A stretch of DNA of 64,000 bases from Bacteroidota bacterium (GCA_016721435.1 JADKIC010000005.1:62001-126000), one strand, 5' to 3'; numbered from the stretch's first letter, positions 8,839 to 22,036 are shown. The notes: a model not told the origin generated them from the letters alone. Numbers and translations: made by a program.

Positions 8839-9828
8839 ATGCAATCAATCACAGTTGTAGGAGGAGGTAGTTGGGCCACGGCCCTGGTGAAAATCCTCAG
8901 CAACAATGCGGATACCATTCACTGGTGGCTGAGAAATCCTGAAACTGTAGCCTTTATAAATCAATATCAGCACAATCCGAATTACCTGAGCGATGTTGAA
9001 ATTGACCCGGAAATAGTTAAACCATCAGCAAAATTAGAAGAGTGCATTCACCAATCTGAAATTATACTTCTGGCCATTCCTGCTGCCTTTTTAAAAACAG
9101 CATTATCCGGTATACAACCTGCCATTTTCAAAGATAAAATTATTTTTTCTGCCATCAAAGGGATCGTGCCGGAGCACAATATGATTGTTGGAGATTAAAT
9201 GCACAAGGTGATTGATATACCTTATGAAAAAGTGGGTGTGATCACCGGACCTTGTCATGCGGAAGAAGTGGCACTGGAAAAACTGAGTTATCTGACTGTA
9301 GCTTGCCATGACCATATTACCTCCCGTAAAATGGCTTCCTTACTAACGTGCAGGTATATACGAACGGTGGAATCGGATGATATTTTTGGTACAGAATACG
9401 CTGCTGTTCTTAAGAACGTTATGGCGATCGCCAGTGGAATATGTCATGGCCTAGGTTACGGAGATAATTTTCAGGCTGTATTAATTTCGAATGCTATCCG
9501 TGAGATTAAACGCTTTGTGGATGCCATTTATCCCATTCAAAGAGACATCAACGACAGTGCCTATTTGGGTGATTTGCTGGTTACGGCCTACTCCCAATTC
9601 AGCAGAAACCGGACCTTCGGGTCGATGATTGGAAAGGGTTATTCGGTTAAAAGTGCGCAATTGGAGATGAATATGATCGCGGAAGGTTACTATGCCGTGG
9701 CCTGTATACATGAAATCAACAAAGAATTGATGGCTGATTTACCCATTTGCTCAGCGGTTTATAATGTACTTTTACGAAAAACCTCCGCCCGCCTTGAGAT
9801 GAAATTACTCACCGATAAGTTGACCTGA
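8839..9828 (+). pseudogene. gpsA: NAD(P)-dependent glycerol-3-phosphate dehydrogenase, in-frame stop
   Basis: GpsA reduces dihydroxyacetone phosphate to sn-glycerol 3-phosphate for phospholipid synthesis. The N-terminal half (8839-9195) has the nucleotide-binding GGGSWATAL loop and IKGIVPEHN. The C-terminal half (9199-9828) has GPCHAEEVALE, the catalytic-Lys segment VLKNVMAIASG and the substrate-binding region. The two halves are in the same frame, separated only by a TAA at 9196-9198, where related proteins usually have Tyr (GDY). So this is a nonsense change, not a frameshift. As the enzyme is normally essential in phospholipid synthesis, a sequence error is likely, though real loss cannot be excluded. 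Confidence 0.85.
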
Positions 9829-10272
9829 TTTTTCTGTAATTATCATAAGAGTTATTGTAATAAGTCAACCTTTTCTTTGAATACTCCAATTTTATAGCAG
9901 TTTGGACCTGATTTGATCTGCTTAAAACTATCGACGGGGGGCTGATAAACAGATTCTAAAGGGGGAAAGAGAAGGTGTTTGGCTAACCGGCACTTCCTTT
10001 TTCTGAACTGTTCATGCCCGTTTTTTTTGAAATCCGGAGGGCTGAATTTGAGAAATGAATTCTTTTTAAAACAGGTCGAATTTCCCTTACCCATGATAAA
10101 CCTTCTTTCACCTAAATAAATCAGTCGCTTACGTATTTTTAATACAATTATAATAACTACATTTACCTACCGATAATTATCGGCACACCAAAACAAAAAC
10201 CACCATGCCGTCAATGTGCTTTCTATTAAAAAATGGAAGCCTGGCGACACTACTAATTTACTAACGTTGACG
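9829..10272. other. Gene-poor leader region upstream of the giant adhesin
   Basis: No convincing gene lies here; the open frame at 9852-10094 on the minus strand has no family resemblance. The region becomes AT-rich after 10100 and contains the perfect 14-bp palindrome CCGATAATTATCGG at 10170-10183, about 90 bp before the adhesin start, which could be an operator. A clear TAnnTTTG box is not found. Confidence 0.4.
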
Positions 10273-13200
10273 ATGCTGAGAAGAAATATATTTTTAGTAC
10301 TAGTCCTGATTGCCTTTGTTTTTTCTGAAGCGCAATCACAGGTTTACAATATGAATAATTCCTCTGTGAATACTTGCGGCGGAACTTTTTATGATAGTGG
10401 CGGAAATGCGGGTAACTATGGCAACAGCCAGAATTTCACTATGACCTTTTGTTCATCGGTGCCCGGTAATTGTGTCCGACTTTTGTTTACAAGTTTTGCA
10501 CTTGAAACAAATTTTGATGAGATGACCATTTATGACGGGCCTTCAGCAGCCTCCCCACTCATCGGGGTGTTTACCGGAAATACAAGTCCGGGATTGATTA
10601 CAGCGAACAGTGGTTGTCTAACAGTAGTATTTACATCTAATGGTTTATTCAACGAGCCGGGTTGGGCCGCTACTATCTCCTGTGTAAATTGCGCTACCGG
10701 AACTTGTGCTACCAATTGCAATGGTGGACCACCTCCAGCAAACGATGCCTGCACCGGTGCACAAAATTTAGGACTTCTTCCAGTCCCGGCTGCTTGCCCG
10801 GGGGGAATAGGTGCTTTATCTGTCACGAATACCACCAATCTTTGCGCTACTGCTGCTACTCCTTATTCCTCTTTACTCGGGTGTCAGCCTGGAGGTAACA
10901 TGGCTTCCCCTGCTGCTGATGTTTGGTATCGGTTTTCGATTACAGGTCCGAGTATTAATATTAGCATTTCAGGTGGTATCAATACTCCGAATGTAGGACT
11001 TTACGAGGGCGCAAGCTGTGCAGGATTAATCCCGAGAGGATGTGCTATCGGCAGCAACGGTTCATTAAATACGACATTTGGCGGATTGGCATCAGGTACT
11101 TATTATTTACAAGTCAGCGGAGATAATCTCGCCGATCAATGTGATTTTACTTTAACCCTGCAGAACAATTACGACTGCGCTGGTTGTGTCATACAGAGTA
11201 CTTTAGTTGCAAATCCTCCTCCTGTAAACGGATCGTATCCTGCCGGACAATCCGTAACCTTCTGTTATACTGTATCCGATTACAATCAGACCTCTGCGAA
11301 TTGGTTTCATGGTGTTGTGCCTTCGTTTGGTGCCGGCTGGGACATGAGCACTTTTACGCCTGCTCCCGTAGCTGATTGTTCAGGTGATGGTACCTGGAGT
11401 TGGTATCCCGGAAATATCACCAGCTCGGCCACCGGTAATGTAACAGGTCCCGGGTTTTACTATGAATCTCCTTTGGAAATCCATTCGCAGTTGCTGATGG
11501 TAATCCGGGAAATAATTTCGGAGACAACAATGGCACCAATAACTGCGACTGGACATTTTGCTGGACCATCAATACACTTCCTCCGGGCGCTTGTATACAG
11601 GGTGCGAATTTGAATATCAACATCAATACCCTCGGTGATGGTGAAAGCGGTTCCTGGGGGTCGCTCGCTTGTACACAAGATCCCATCACTAATTTTTTTG
11701 CAACACTCTCCTGTTGTGAAGCTCCCACTGTAAATATTACCCAACCGGATTGCCCAAATCAAAATACCGGAAGTGCAACAGCGCAAGGGATGGGTGCAAG
11801 TCCTTGGGATTATGTCTGGACAGATGCAGGTGGTACCATACTTTTAACACAAAATAATGTCGCGGGGTCATCTGCTCTCAACAATCTCGCCCCGGGAAAT
11901 TACACGGTAAGCGTTACTGACAATACCGGTTGTACTGCTAATGCCGCCATTTCCATCACGTCGCCCGCTGCATTTTCGGCAGTGATGAATACTACCAATC
12001 TTACCTGCAATGGAAATCATACCGGAACTGCAACAGTTGTAGTAAATGGAGGTGCACCGGCCTACTCGTATGCCTGGTCACCTTCAGGCAGTGGAAGTAG
12101 TCCGATCAGTCTGGCAGCAGGAAATTATAACGTTACTGTTACAGATGCCAACGGATGTACTGCAGTAGCCTCCGGGACAATCACTGAACCGGCTGTTCTG
12201 AATGCAAGCATTTCTTCAAAAACCGATGTCACCTGCAATGGCGGACAAGATGGGGCTATTACAGTTACGACTGTAGGAGGTACGCCGGCTTACGCGTATG
12301 CCTGGTCCAATGGAGCAGCAGGAAATTCCATCAGTGGATTAAGTGCAGGGGCCTATACGGTAACGGTTACGGATAGCCGTGGTTGTACAGGTTTTATGAC
12401 AGTCGCCATTGCTCAACCCACTGCAATTGTACTTAATTTATCATCCACCGCATCCAGTTGCGGAAATGCCAACGGTTCTGCCACGGTGAACGCGCTGGGA
12501 GGAACTCCTCCTTACAGTTATGCCTGGTCTCCTTCCGGTGGCAGTGCGATGTTAGCGAACGGACTCACAGCCGGCGGATATAATGTAACGGTTACGGATA
12601 GCCGTGGATGTACTGCCATCGGAAATGTTGTAGTCACCAATTCAAGCGGTCCTACTGCCAGTATTTCGGGAAGCAGCAATGTTACCTGTTTTGGGGGCGC
12701 TGACGGAAATGCTACCGTAAATGTTTCAGGAGGAACCGCTCCCGTGGTTTACAACTGGACACCTTCCGGAGGTGCAGGAGTCACCGCGCAAAACCTGACA
12801 GCAGGAAATTATACAGTCACCGTCAGTGATGGTTCCGGATGTACTTCATCCGCATCGGTCATTATTACCGAACCGACTCAACTAACGGCCACTGTAACCG
12901 CAAACGTAGCTGCTTCCTGTAGCTATGAAAACGATGGTTCTTTAACGGCTCAGGGAAATGGTGGTATTCCCGCGTATAGCTATGACTGGAGCGGTGGCTC
13001 AGTGAATGCAACAGATAACAATCTTCTTCCCGGAACATATACCGTAACTGTGACCGATGCAAATGGTTGCACAGCATTAACCAGTGCTACCGTTGCAGCA
13101 CCTGCTTTACTTCAGGCTTCCATAAGTGCCACTACGCCTGCTGCCTGTAACGGTGGAACAGATGGAAGTGCCACTGCACAAGCTGTCGGTGGAACACCGG

Positions 13201-16200
13201 TATATACTTTTGTTTGGTCAAATGGAACTGCAGGCATACTTGCGTCCGGACTGGCAGCGGGCAACTATACCGTTACTGTTACGGATGGGAATGGATGTAC
13301 TTCCGTTACCACAGCCAACATTACAGCTCCAACTCCGCTTGTTTTAAATATGTCCTCTACAGGAACTACCTGTGGAAGTACAAACGGAACGGCCAGTGTA
13401 GCCGTGAATGGTGGTACCGGACCCTACTCCTACAACTGGAATCCTACAGGGGGAAGTGGAACTATTGCATCAGGTCTGGGCTCAGGAAACTACTCTGTTG
13501 TTGTAACAGATGCCAATGGTTGTGTAGCCATTGGAAATGCCAGCGTGCCCAGTGCAGATGGACCCATCCTTACACTAAACACCAGTACCATGGTCACTTG
13601 TCCCGGTGGTGCAGATGGTAGTATTGATATTTCTGTGAATGGAGGTGCACTTCCTTATACCTATAACTGGTCAAATGGGGCTGCAGGAACCACTATTAAT
13701 AATCTCAGTGTAGGAATTTATACGCTTACTGTTACTGATGATAACAATTGCTCTGCGGCTCTCTCTATAAATATCACCGCTCCTGCCGCTTTTGGATTTA
13801 ACATGACGCCTGTTACCGCACATTGTGGTCAAGCTAATGGCAGCTTATCCGTGCTCGTAAATGGAGGTAATCCTGCTTATTCTTACGTCTGGTCAAACGG
13901 AGCAAGTGTAACGAATCAGTTGAATGCCATTACTACAGGGACTTATACAGTTACTGTTACCGATGCGAACGGTTGCACAGCCGAAAGTCAGGGTGTTGTT
14001 CCTGATGTGGCCGCGCCGGTGTTAAGTATCAATACGCTCCTGGATGCCACCTGTCCGGGTTTGGCGGATGGAAGAATTCGAGTCAATATCGCCGGAGGCA
14101 CCGGGCCCTACGCCTACCTTTGGTCAAATGGTGTGGTAGGAAATTTTAATAATAACATCTCTTCCGGAACCTATACCGTTACTGCAACGGACGCTTTCGG
14201 CTGTACGGCAACGTTACAAGCCACTGTTAATGAGCCTGCCCCACTGGCATTGGTGGCCAACAGTACTTCAGCGACCTGTGGTTCCAGCAATGGAAGTGCC
14301 GGTGTCGTTGTAAATGGAGGAACTCCGGGTTATCAATATGCGTGGATTCCTTCCGGTGGTTCAGGTGCCAATGCTGCTGCGCTGCCTGCCGGAGCTTATA
14401 CCGTTGTGGTCACAGATAACAACGGGTGTTCCGAGCAAGCCAACGTGACCGTTCCAAGCTCAAACGGGCCTTCCGTTGCGGTACTCATCTCCACCGACGT
14501 TAGTTGCTTCGGAGGTAATGACGGGGACCTTACCATTGCAGTCAATGGAGGGGCAGCACCTTATAGCTATGTATGGTCATCCGGCGGGAGTGGTATTTCA
14601 GGGTCTAACCTAAGTGCGGGTAATTACACGGTCACCGTTTCTGACGCGAATAACTGTACATCTACCGTCGTGGCGGTCATCAATGAGCCGGCTGCTTTGG
14701 CCCTTATTGGAAATGATTACACTGCTCACTGCGGACAGTCAGATGGAAGTGCTGAAGTTCTTGTAAATGGCGGCGTACCGGTTTACTCTTATTCCTGGTC
14801 AACGGGTACCTCCACAAATAATACGATTTCGGCTATGCCTGCCGGTAGTTATACGGTGACGGTAACCGATGACAATGGCTGTACGGCTCAAACCGCAGTA
14901 ACCATTCCGGATGAATCAGGCCCAACATTAAATATAGCTTCGCTGAACGATGTAAGTTGTAACGGAGGTGCCGATGGAAGCATTGGTGTTGCGACTGTAA
15001 ATGGCAATGCTCCGTTTTCTTATCTCTGGTCTAATGGAACCACAGCGGCTGTAAATCCCATTTTATCTGCCGGGACTTATACTGTAACGGTTACTGATAA
15101 TTTCGGATGTACATCAATGTTACAGGCTACAGTAGGAGAACCTGCCGTCATCCAGCTTGCTTTTAACAACACTACTTCTACCTGTGGAAATGCCAATGGT
15201 ACATCGACGGTAACCCCTGCCGGTGGAACTGCTCCATATTCTTATTTGTGGAGTTCCGGGGCAAGCACAGCTATGGCCGCCTCGATTGCAGCAGGAGTAC
15301 ATACAGTAACGGTTACTGATGCCGATGGCTGTAGTGTTTCTGAAAGTACAATTATTAATAGTGCCGGAGGGCCAGTACTTGCCGCAGGACCTTATACTGA
15401 CGTCAGTTGCGCAGGAGGATCTGATGGAACCGCCGCCGTAATAGTTTCTTCAGGAAATGGACCTTTCACTTTTGACTGGCTCCCCTACGGAGGTATATCA
15501 GCAAATGCAACCGGACTCACACCGGGAAATTACAAAGTCAGTGTTACAGATATCAACGGTTGCAGTACCACTTTAAATTTTGATATCGAAGAGCCGGATC
15601 CCCTAGTTGTAAATAATCTTACTACTCCTACCTCCTGTAACGGAGGTAATAACGGGACTGCAGACATCGATGCGCAGGGCGGAACTTTACCTTACAGCTA
15701 CGATTGGGCTCCCGGAGGTATTTTATCAGCAAACAGAATCAATCTTCAGGCCGGCAATTATGATGTAACCGTTACTGATAGTAAAGGATGTACAGAAATT
15801 ACTACTGCAATTGTTTCAGAACCCTCCGCTGTAGCAGGAACACTTACCCCGACGGATGCCACCTGTTTCGGCGGAACAAACGGAAGTGCTGATATTGTTG
15901 CCAATGGAGGCACAGCACCGTATACTTTTCTATGGAATGATGGCTCTACAGGAACGCAACTTTCAAATATCATCGCAGGAACTTACACGGTCACCATTAG
16001 CGACAACAACGGTTGCACACAGCAAGAAACTGTAATTGTGGGTGAAGCAACAGCGATCAATCTGATTGTAAACGCTACCGATGCCAGTTGCGGTAATGCT
16101 AACGGTAGTGCACAGGTGAATGGAAACGGCGGAACCGGAGGGCTCACGTATCAATGGTCCACCGGAACTCCCGGAACAAATATTATTAACCTTTCTTCAG

Positions 16201-19200
16201 GTGCTTATACAGTTATAGCTACCGATGCCAATGGCTGCACCGCCTCCGGCACTACTGCAGTAGCCGATATGGGCGGACCTGCGATCAGTCTTCTAAATTC
16301 CACGGATGCTTTGTGTTTTGGCTCAGCCGATGGAAATGCAGAAGTCACCATAAATAGTGGCAACGGTCCGTATACTTATCAATGGCTGCCCTCCGGTGGA
16401 AATGCCAGCGCCGCTAACGGACTTACTGCCGGCGCTTACTCGGTAGATGTTACTGATATCAATGGTTGTCTTTCCACACTGAATGTAACAATTAGTGAAC
16501 CCGCTTCCATTGTACTGCAACTTTCTTCTACACAAGCCATTTGCGGTAATGCCAATGGTTCTGCAACTGTTCTTGCCAATGGGGGAACAGGTGCTTATTT
16601 GTATTCATGGTCCAATGGTGATTTGACTGCTACTGCAAATGCTCTTGCAGCAGGAAATTATGATGTTACGGTGACGGATGCCAATGGATGCTCTACAAGT
16701 GCTTCGGTAAGCGTTACACAACCTTCTTCCCTTGCTGTGGCAAATGCTTCAACGGATGTAACTTGTTTCAACGGCAGCGATGGCAGTGCTTCCGTGAATG
16801 TGAATGGTGGAAATGCTCCCTATTCTTACCTCTGGAGTAATGGTGATATCACCTCTCAATTAAATAATATAAGCGCAGGTTCGTATACAGTGACCGTTAG
16901 TGATGCCAATGGATGCTCCTTCATCGATGTGATAAATGTCAATCAGGCTCCGGCAATAAATTTGGTCATAAATACTGTAGATGCGACTTGCGGTGGAGCT
17001 AACGGCAGCGTACAGGTGAATGGAAATGGAGGAACAGGAGCACTTAGTTATCTCTGGGACAGTGGACAAAGTTCTACCTCGCTGAACGGACTTGCCGCAG
17101 GATCCTACACCGTGACAGCTACTGATGCCAGCGGTTGTTCTCAAACCGGTATTGCCAATATTTCTAACCTTGGTGGTCCGCAGGCGACACTGCAAAACAA
17201 TACAGATGTAAGCTGTGCAGGCGGCAACGACGGAAGTGCAGAGATTATCGTCAACTCCGGTAGTGGTCCTTTTACCTATCAATGGCAACCTGCCGGTGGC
17301 AATGCTCTCCAGGCAAATGGTTTGAGTGCTGGTAATTACACAGTGGTTGTAACCGATATCAATGGCTGTATCGGTAATGTAAACATCATCATCAACGAAC
17401 CCGTTGCTTTAGCTCTTCAAACCAATAGCACACAAGCTACATGCGGCACTGCCAATGGTTCAGCTACCGTTATTGCTAATGGAGGAACAGGTGCTTATCA
17501 ATATCTATGGTCCAATGGAGATATTACTTCGACATCCAATGCCCTCGCAGCAGGGAATTATAATGTTACTGTGACAGATGCCAATGGATGTACAACAATT
17601 ACATCGGTGAGTGTGACGCAACCTTCTTCTTTGGCAGTAGTAAATGCAGCAACAGACGCCACCTGTTTCAATGGCAGTGATGGCAGTGCTGCTGTAAATG
17701 TGAATGGCGGAAGTCCTCCCTATACTTTCCTCTGGAGTAATGGAGATGTCACTGCTCAAATAAATAATATTCCTGCCGGATCGTATACTGTCACCGTCAC
17801 GGATATGAGCGGTTGTTCATTCATCGATGTGGTAAATGTCAATCAGGCAGCTCTAATAAATCTTGTTATAAACACTACTGATGCTACCTGTGGTGCAGCT
17901 AACGGTAGCGTACAGCTGAACGGTAACGGTGGAACCGGAGCACTAACTTATCTCTGGAGCGGCGGACAGACTTCCACCACTTTGAACGCGCTTGCCGCGG
18001 GCGCCTATACAGTAACAGCTACAGATGGAAACGGATGTACTTCCACCGGTATCGCTAATATTTCTAATCTTGGTGGTCCGCAAGCTACAATACAAAATAA
18101 TACTGATGTTAGCTGTGCAGGTGGTAATGACGGAAGTGCTGCCATTACCGTTAACGCGGGCAACGGCCCCTTTACTTACCAGTGGCAACCTGCCGGAGGT
18201 ACAAGTACTCAGGCAAATGGTTTGAGTGCCGGCAATTATACGGTAATCATCACGGATAACAATGGCTGTGTGGGTAATGTCAATATCATCGTTAACGAAC
18301 CAACTGCATTAGCCATTCAACTCAACAGTACACTTGCAACTTGTGGTAATGCCAATGGCACGTTAACTGCAAATGTTAACGGCGGAACAGGAGCTTATCA
18401 ATATAACTGGTCGAATGGTGGCAGTGGAAGCAACAATATTAATTCACTGGCGGCCGGAAATTATTCTGTCACAGTCACTGATGCGAATAACTGTACTGCT
18501 GTATCTACACTTGCAGTTTCCAATGCAGGCGGACCTGTGCTTGCGGTAAATAATGTAACACCGGCTTCCTGCTTCGGATTTGCGGATGGAAGCGCAAGTA
18601 TTGCAGTGAACAGCGGAATCGGACCTTTTACTTACAGCTGGAGTCCACAAGGAGGCAATGGAGCAAACGCTGTCGGACTCAGTGCCGGAAATTATTTTGT
18701 TGCCGTCACTGATGCGAATGGTTGTACCGGACAACAGGCTATTATCATTCAGAAGCCTGCTGCGCTAAATCTGCAAAGCATTACTACACCTACACAGTGT
18801 AATGCTTCTAACGGTAGCGTACAGGTGCAAGTGAGTGGCGGAGCCGGAAACTACAGCTACGACTGGAGCACCGGAGCCAGCACCGATCTTGTGAATGGTC
18901 TCACCTTTGGCAATTATACTGTTACTGTCACGGATAATAATGGCTGCACCTCCAGCAGCACCCTCACTGTATCCGGCTTACCCGGACCAACAATTAATAA
19001 TGTTACCATTACTGATGCACTCTGTTTCGGAGAAGCTAACGGTAGCGCACAGGTTCAATACTCCAGTGGAAGTGCTCCTTACACATTGAGCTGGTCAAAC
19101 GGTAGTACCGGTGGCAGCACCGCGGGCCTCGCAGCAGGAGCCTATACAGTAACTGTCACAGATAATTTCGGTTGTTCTGACGCAAAACCTTTCAATGTTC

Positions 19201-21371
19201 AGGAACCTTCCGCGCTCAGCTTAACAGCAACACCCGTTAACATGGTTTCCTGTTTTGGAGGTAGTGACGGAAATGCTGAAGCCCTTGCCATTGGAGGAAC
19301 TTCTCCTTACGGCTACTCCTGGTCAAATGGAACTACTTCTGCGGTTGCTGGCAATCTCGCTGCGGGTACGTATTCTGTCATCATCACCGATCAACATGGC
19401 TGTACCGAAATAAAAAATACGGTCATCACTGAGCCTGCTTTGCTTACAACAACACAACAAACTTTAACGATGGTGAGTTGTCATGGCGGGTCAAATGGTA
19501 CGGCTTCATTTTCTGCTGCCGGTGGAACCGCTCCGTATACTTACAGCTGGTCGAATGGCGCAGTAACAGCAAACACTTCCGGACTTATCGCCGGCACGTA
19601 TAACCTTACTGTCACCGACGACAAAGGATGTGTTACAACATCATCGGTTCTCATTACTGAACCTGCCGCTATACTCTTTAATACTCCATCCATCACCAAT
19701 GTAAGTTGTTTTAATGGTAATAACGGACAGCTTTCAGTAAGTAACTCCGGAGGGCTGGCACCTTATGCTTACCAATGGTCAACAGGAAGTACCAATGCGG
19801 TGCTGAACAATTTGGCAGCAGGTGCTTACACAGTTACAGTGACTGATGCGAATTCCTGTACAGAAACAAGAACGATGAGTGTTTTGCAGCCGGATGCGAT
19901 CAGTATTCAATCTGCCATCAACGCCATTCCCTGCTTCGGGATGAACAATGCCGCTATCACTGTTAACACATCAGGAGGTGTGGCACCCTATAGTTATGTC
20001 TGGAACAATGGGGCAAATACAAATGCGATCTCCTCACTTTCTCCGGGTACGTACTCCATCACCATAACGGATGCAAACAATTGCGTCTTCGATACCACTT
20101 ACACTATTACTCAACCAACCGCATTACAAGCCGCAGTGGCCAATCCGGATACTATCTGCATCGGACAAGCTGCAGTACTGAATGCTGTTGTTAATGGAGG
20201 TACGCCATCCTACAGCTACGAATGGAGCAATAGTAATTCAACCAATTCCATTCAGGTCAATCCTGCTGTTACATCCTCCTACGCACTCACCATTACCGAT
20301 GCCAACGGATGTAACCTCAGTGTAAATAATATCAACGTAGCCGTGTATTCTGCTTTATCCGTAAATCTCGTTGTTTCCGATGATAGCCTATGCGAGGGAG
20401 AAAGCACTCTTCTTAGCGCCATTGCAGGTGGAGGTAACGGTGGTCCCTATACGTATACCTGGAACACCAATTCGGGAAATGTTAGTGGTTTTAACGGAAC
20501 ACCGGATAGCAGTTATCTTTACACAGTAAGCATCAGCGATGCCTGCACGGTACTTGAACCACTGGCACAGCAATATGTTGTAGTACATCCATTGCCAATA
20601 GTGGGCTTTACTCCTCTGACAGCAGAAGGATGTAATCCCGTAACAGTTTCATTCGTTTCAACCAGTCAGACCACACCGGGCGCTACTTACAATTGGAACT
20701 TTGGAGATAACAGTGATGGTACCGGAAGTTCCATTGCCCATACCTATATTACAGACGGTTCCTTTGCTGTGAGCCTGGAGGTTACTGATCAATATGGCTG
20801 TATTAACGCACTGACACAAACAAACCTTGTTACTGTCTTCCCGCTACCTGTTGCATTTTATACCAGTGATCCGCAAGAGGTGAGTATACTTCATCCCATC
20901 GTACAGTTTATCAACGGAAGCACCGGTGCGGCAACTTCTCACTGGGATTTTGGAGATGGCTCGAACCCGACATTCGATTGGTCGCCTGAACATATTTTTG
21001 GAGATACCGGTCGTTACAAAGTAGAACTTATCGCGATCAGCAACGATGGTTGTGTAGATACCTTCTATAATGAAATCATTGTAAAAGGAGAAACCACTTT
21101 CTACATTCCCAATGCGTTTACTCCGAACAATGATGGCAACAATGAAACATTTACCGGCTATGGCATCGGCATTATCCGTGCGGATTTCTTCATCTTTGAC
21201 CGCTGGGGAAAACTCGTTTATCAGTCGAATACTTTAGAAAAGGGCTGGAACGGGACCTACCAAAATAGCGGCGATGAGTGTCCCGAAGGCACCTATGTGT
21301 ATTTATTCAAGGTGTTCAACGGACAGCCGGCACCATTAGAGATTTCGGGTAAGGTGACGTTGGTGAGATAG
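10273..21371 (+). CDS. Giant SprB-repeat surface adhesin, T9SS type B cargo (one frameshift)
   Basis: The repaired product is about 3,700 residues. Order: signal peptide (MLRRNIFLVLVLIAFVFSEA); CUB-like domain (about 25-140); Cys-rich region; then about 38-39 SprB-type repeats of about 75 residues (core PYSYxWSNG...AGxYTVTVTDxNGCT); two PKD domains (WNFGDNSDG and HWDFGDGS); and a gliding-motility-associated C-terminal domain (IPNAFTPNNDGNNETF...FDRWGKLVYQS) for type IX secretion. SprB in Flavobacterium is a mobile cell-surface adhesin; the match here is to the repeat family and does not prove orthology. The frame shifts at about 11474, where one missing base after CCTTT splits it into 10273-11613 and 11610-21371. 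The ATG at 10273 is preferred to a GTG at 10216 because it starts the signal peptide. Confidence 0.88.
11935..20350 (+). repeat. Tandem SprB repeat array within the adhesin gene
   Basis: About 38-39 coding repeats of roughly 220-228 bp. Each has a T-C-x-G-x-x-D/N-G-S start, an aromatic YxYxW core and a GxYTVTVTDxNGC end. Within it, three 900-bp blocks of four repeats each begin at 15852, 16752 and 17652 (TDATCF/TDVTCF at exactly 900-bp spacing), showing a recent in-frame duplication of four-repeat units. Confidence 0.88.
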
Positions 21372-21467
21372 ACATAAATTATTCATTCGATAATTTTACA
21401 AAACCGGCACGTGGAAATAGTGCAGTTGAGGATATGCTACTATTCTGTATGGCATCCGAACATTTAG

Positions 21468-21623
21468 CTAGTTCTTTAGCATAATTACTCCCCATGGAAT
21501 GTAACCTGCGCACATCAATAGGGCACCGGTAGCACTAATTAATTCTATATCGGGATTATTCAGTAAGAGAAGACCAATAATGATGTACTCTCCTTGCCAT
21601 TTGCTAAATGGCTTGGGGTCTAT
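21468..21623 (-). other. Possible small membrane peptide or gene remnant
   Basis: A 51-codon minus-strand frame begins after a stop with ATA GAC CCC and ends TAG at 21468. It reads like a coding membrane segment (EYIIIGLLLLNN, then ALLMCAGYIPWGVIML). It has no normal start codon and overlaps the 3' end of the adjacent lipoprotein gene by 4 bp. It could be the remnant of a longer protein, a non-ATG small gene, or chance. The rest of 21372-21619 shows nothing further. Confidence 0.2.
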
Positions 21624-22036
21624 TTAAACTCCACGACATCAGCTATTACTACAATTTTAATTTTTGTGTAAAATAACATATTGAAAGTTTCTGAATCATA
21701 GCGCAAATTTGTCAACGCCAGCGTCCGTCCAACAGCACTTCCATTCTTTGCCTCAAAATTTGCCCAAAGGTTTTCCATAGCATTCTTATAGAGTGTACGA
21801 TTGGATGATAATGGTATAATTGAGAATTGACCTCCACCCAAACCAATGCCAAAACTCACGCCCAAGATTCCTTTACTTGAGGATTCACCACTGATACTTG
21901 TGGCCACAATTTGATAGTTTTTGCTTGTTAAACCAACATTGGTAAGATGGGCCGAAGCCGTAAGACCAGTTGAAGCACATCCCCCGAAGAAGGTAATTAT
22001 TACGATGGCAAGTAAAATTGAAATTAACTTTTTCAT
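21620..22036 (-). CDS. Small lipoprotein, DUF6567-like
   Basis: A 138-residue protein with a lipoprotein signal (IITFFGGC, lipidated Cys at about residue 20). The mature part (GLTASAHLTNVGLTSKNYQ, then a Gly-rich segment and KNAMENLWANF) resembles the Bacteroidota DUF6567 family, which has no established function. The family call is from memory of the pattern and is moderate. It lies convergent to the giant adhesin. Confidence 0.7.
   Translation of the reverse strand: MKKLISILLAIVIITFFGGCASTGLTASAHLTNVGLTSKNYQIVATSISGESSSKGILGVSFGIGLGGGQFSIIPLSSNRTLYKNAMENLWANFEAKNGSAVGRTLALTNLRYDSETFNMLFYTKIKIVVIADVVEFK

Noticed and set aside
9196..9198. Stop-codon readthrough or recoding in gpsA
   Set aside because: TAA is not used for selenocysteine or pyrrolysine and no recoding structure is seen; error or mutation is simpler.
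9852..10094. 80-codon minus-strand open frame
   Set aside because: No family resemblance, odd composition (Phe/Lys/Pro-rich without pattern) and no promoter or signal; it lies in the leader of the adhesin gene.
10216..10272. GTG at 10216 as adhesin start
   Set aside because: It would put 19 polar residues before the signal peptide; the ATG at 10273 starts it directly.
16860..17288. 142-codon minus-strand frame opposite the adhesin
   Set aside because: It is one of many reverse-strand frames created by the codon bias of the SprB repeats and mirrors the repeat period.
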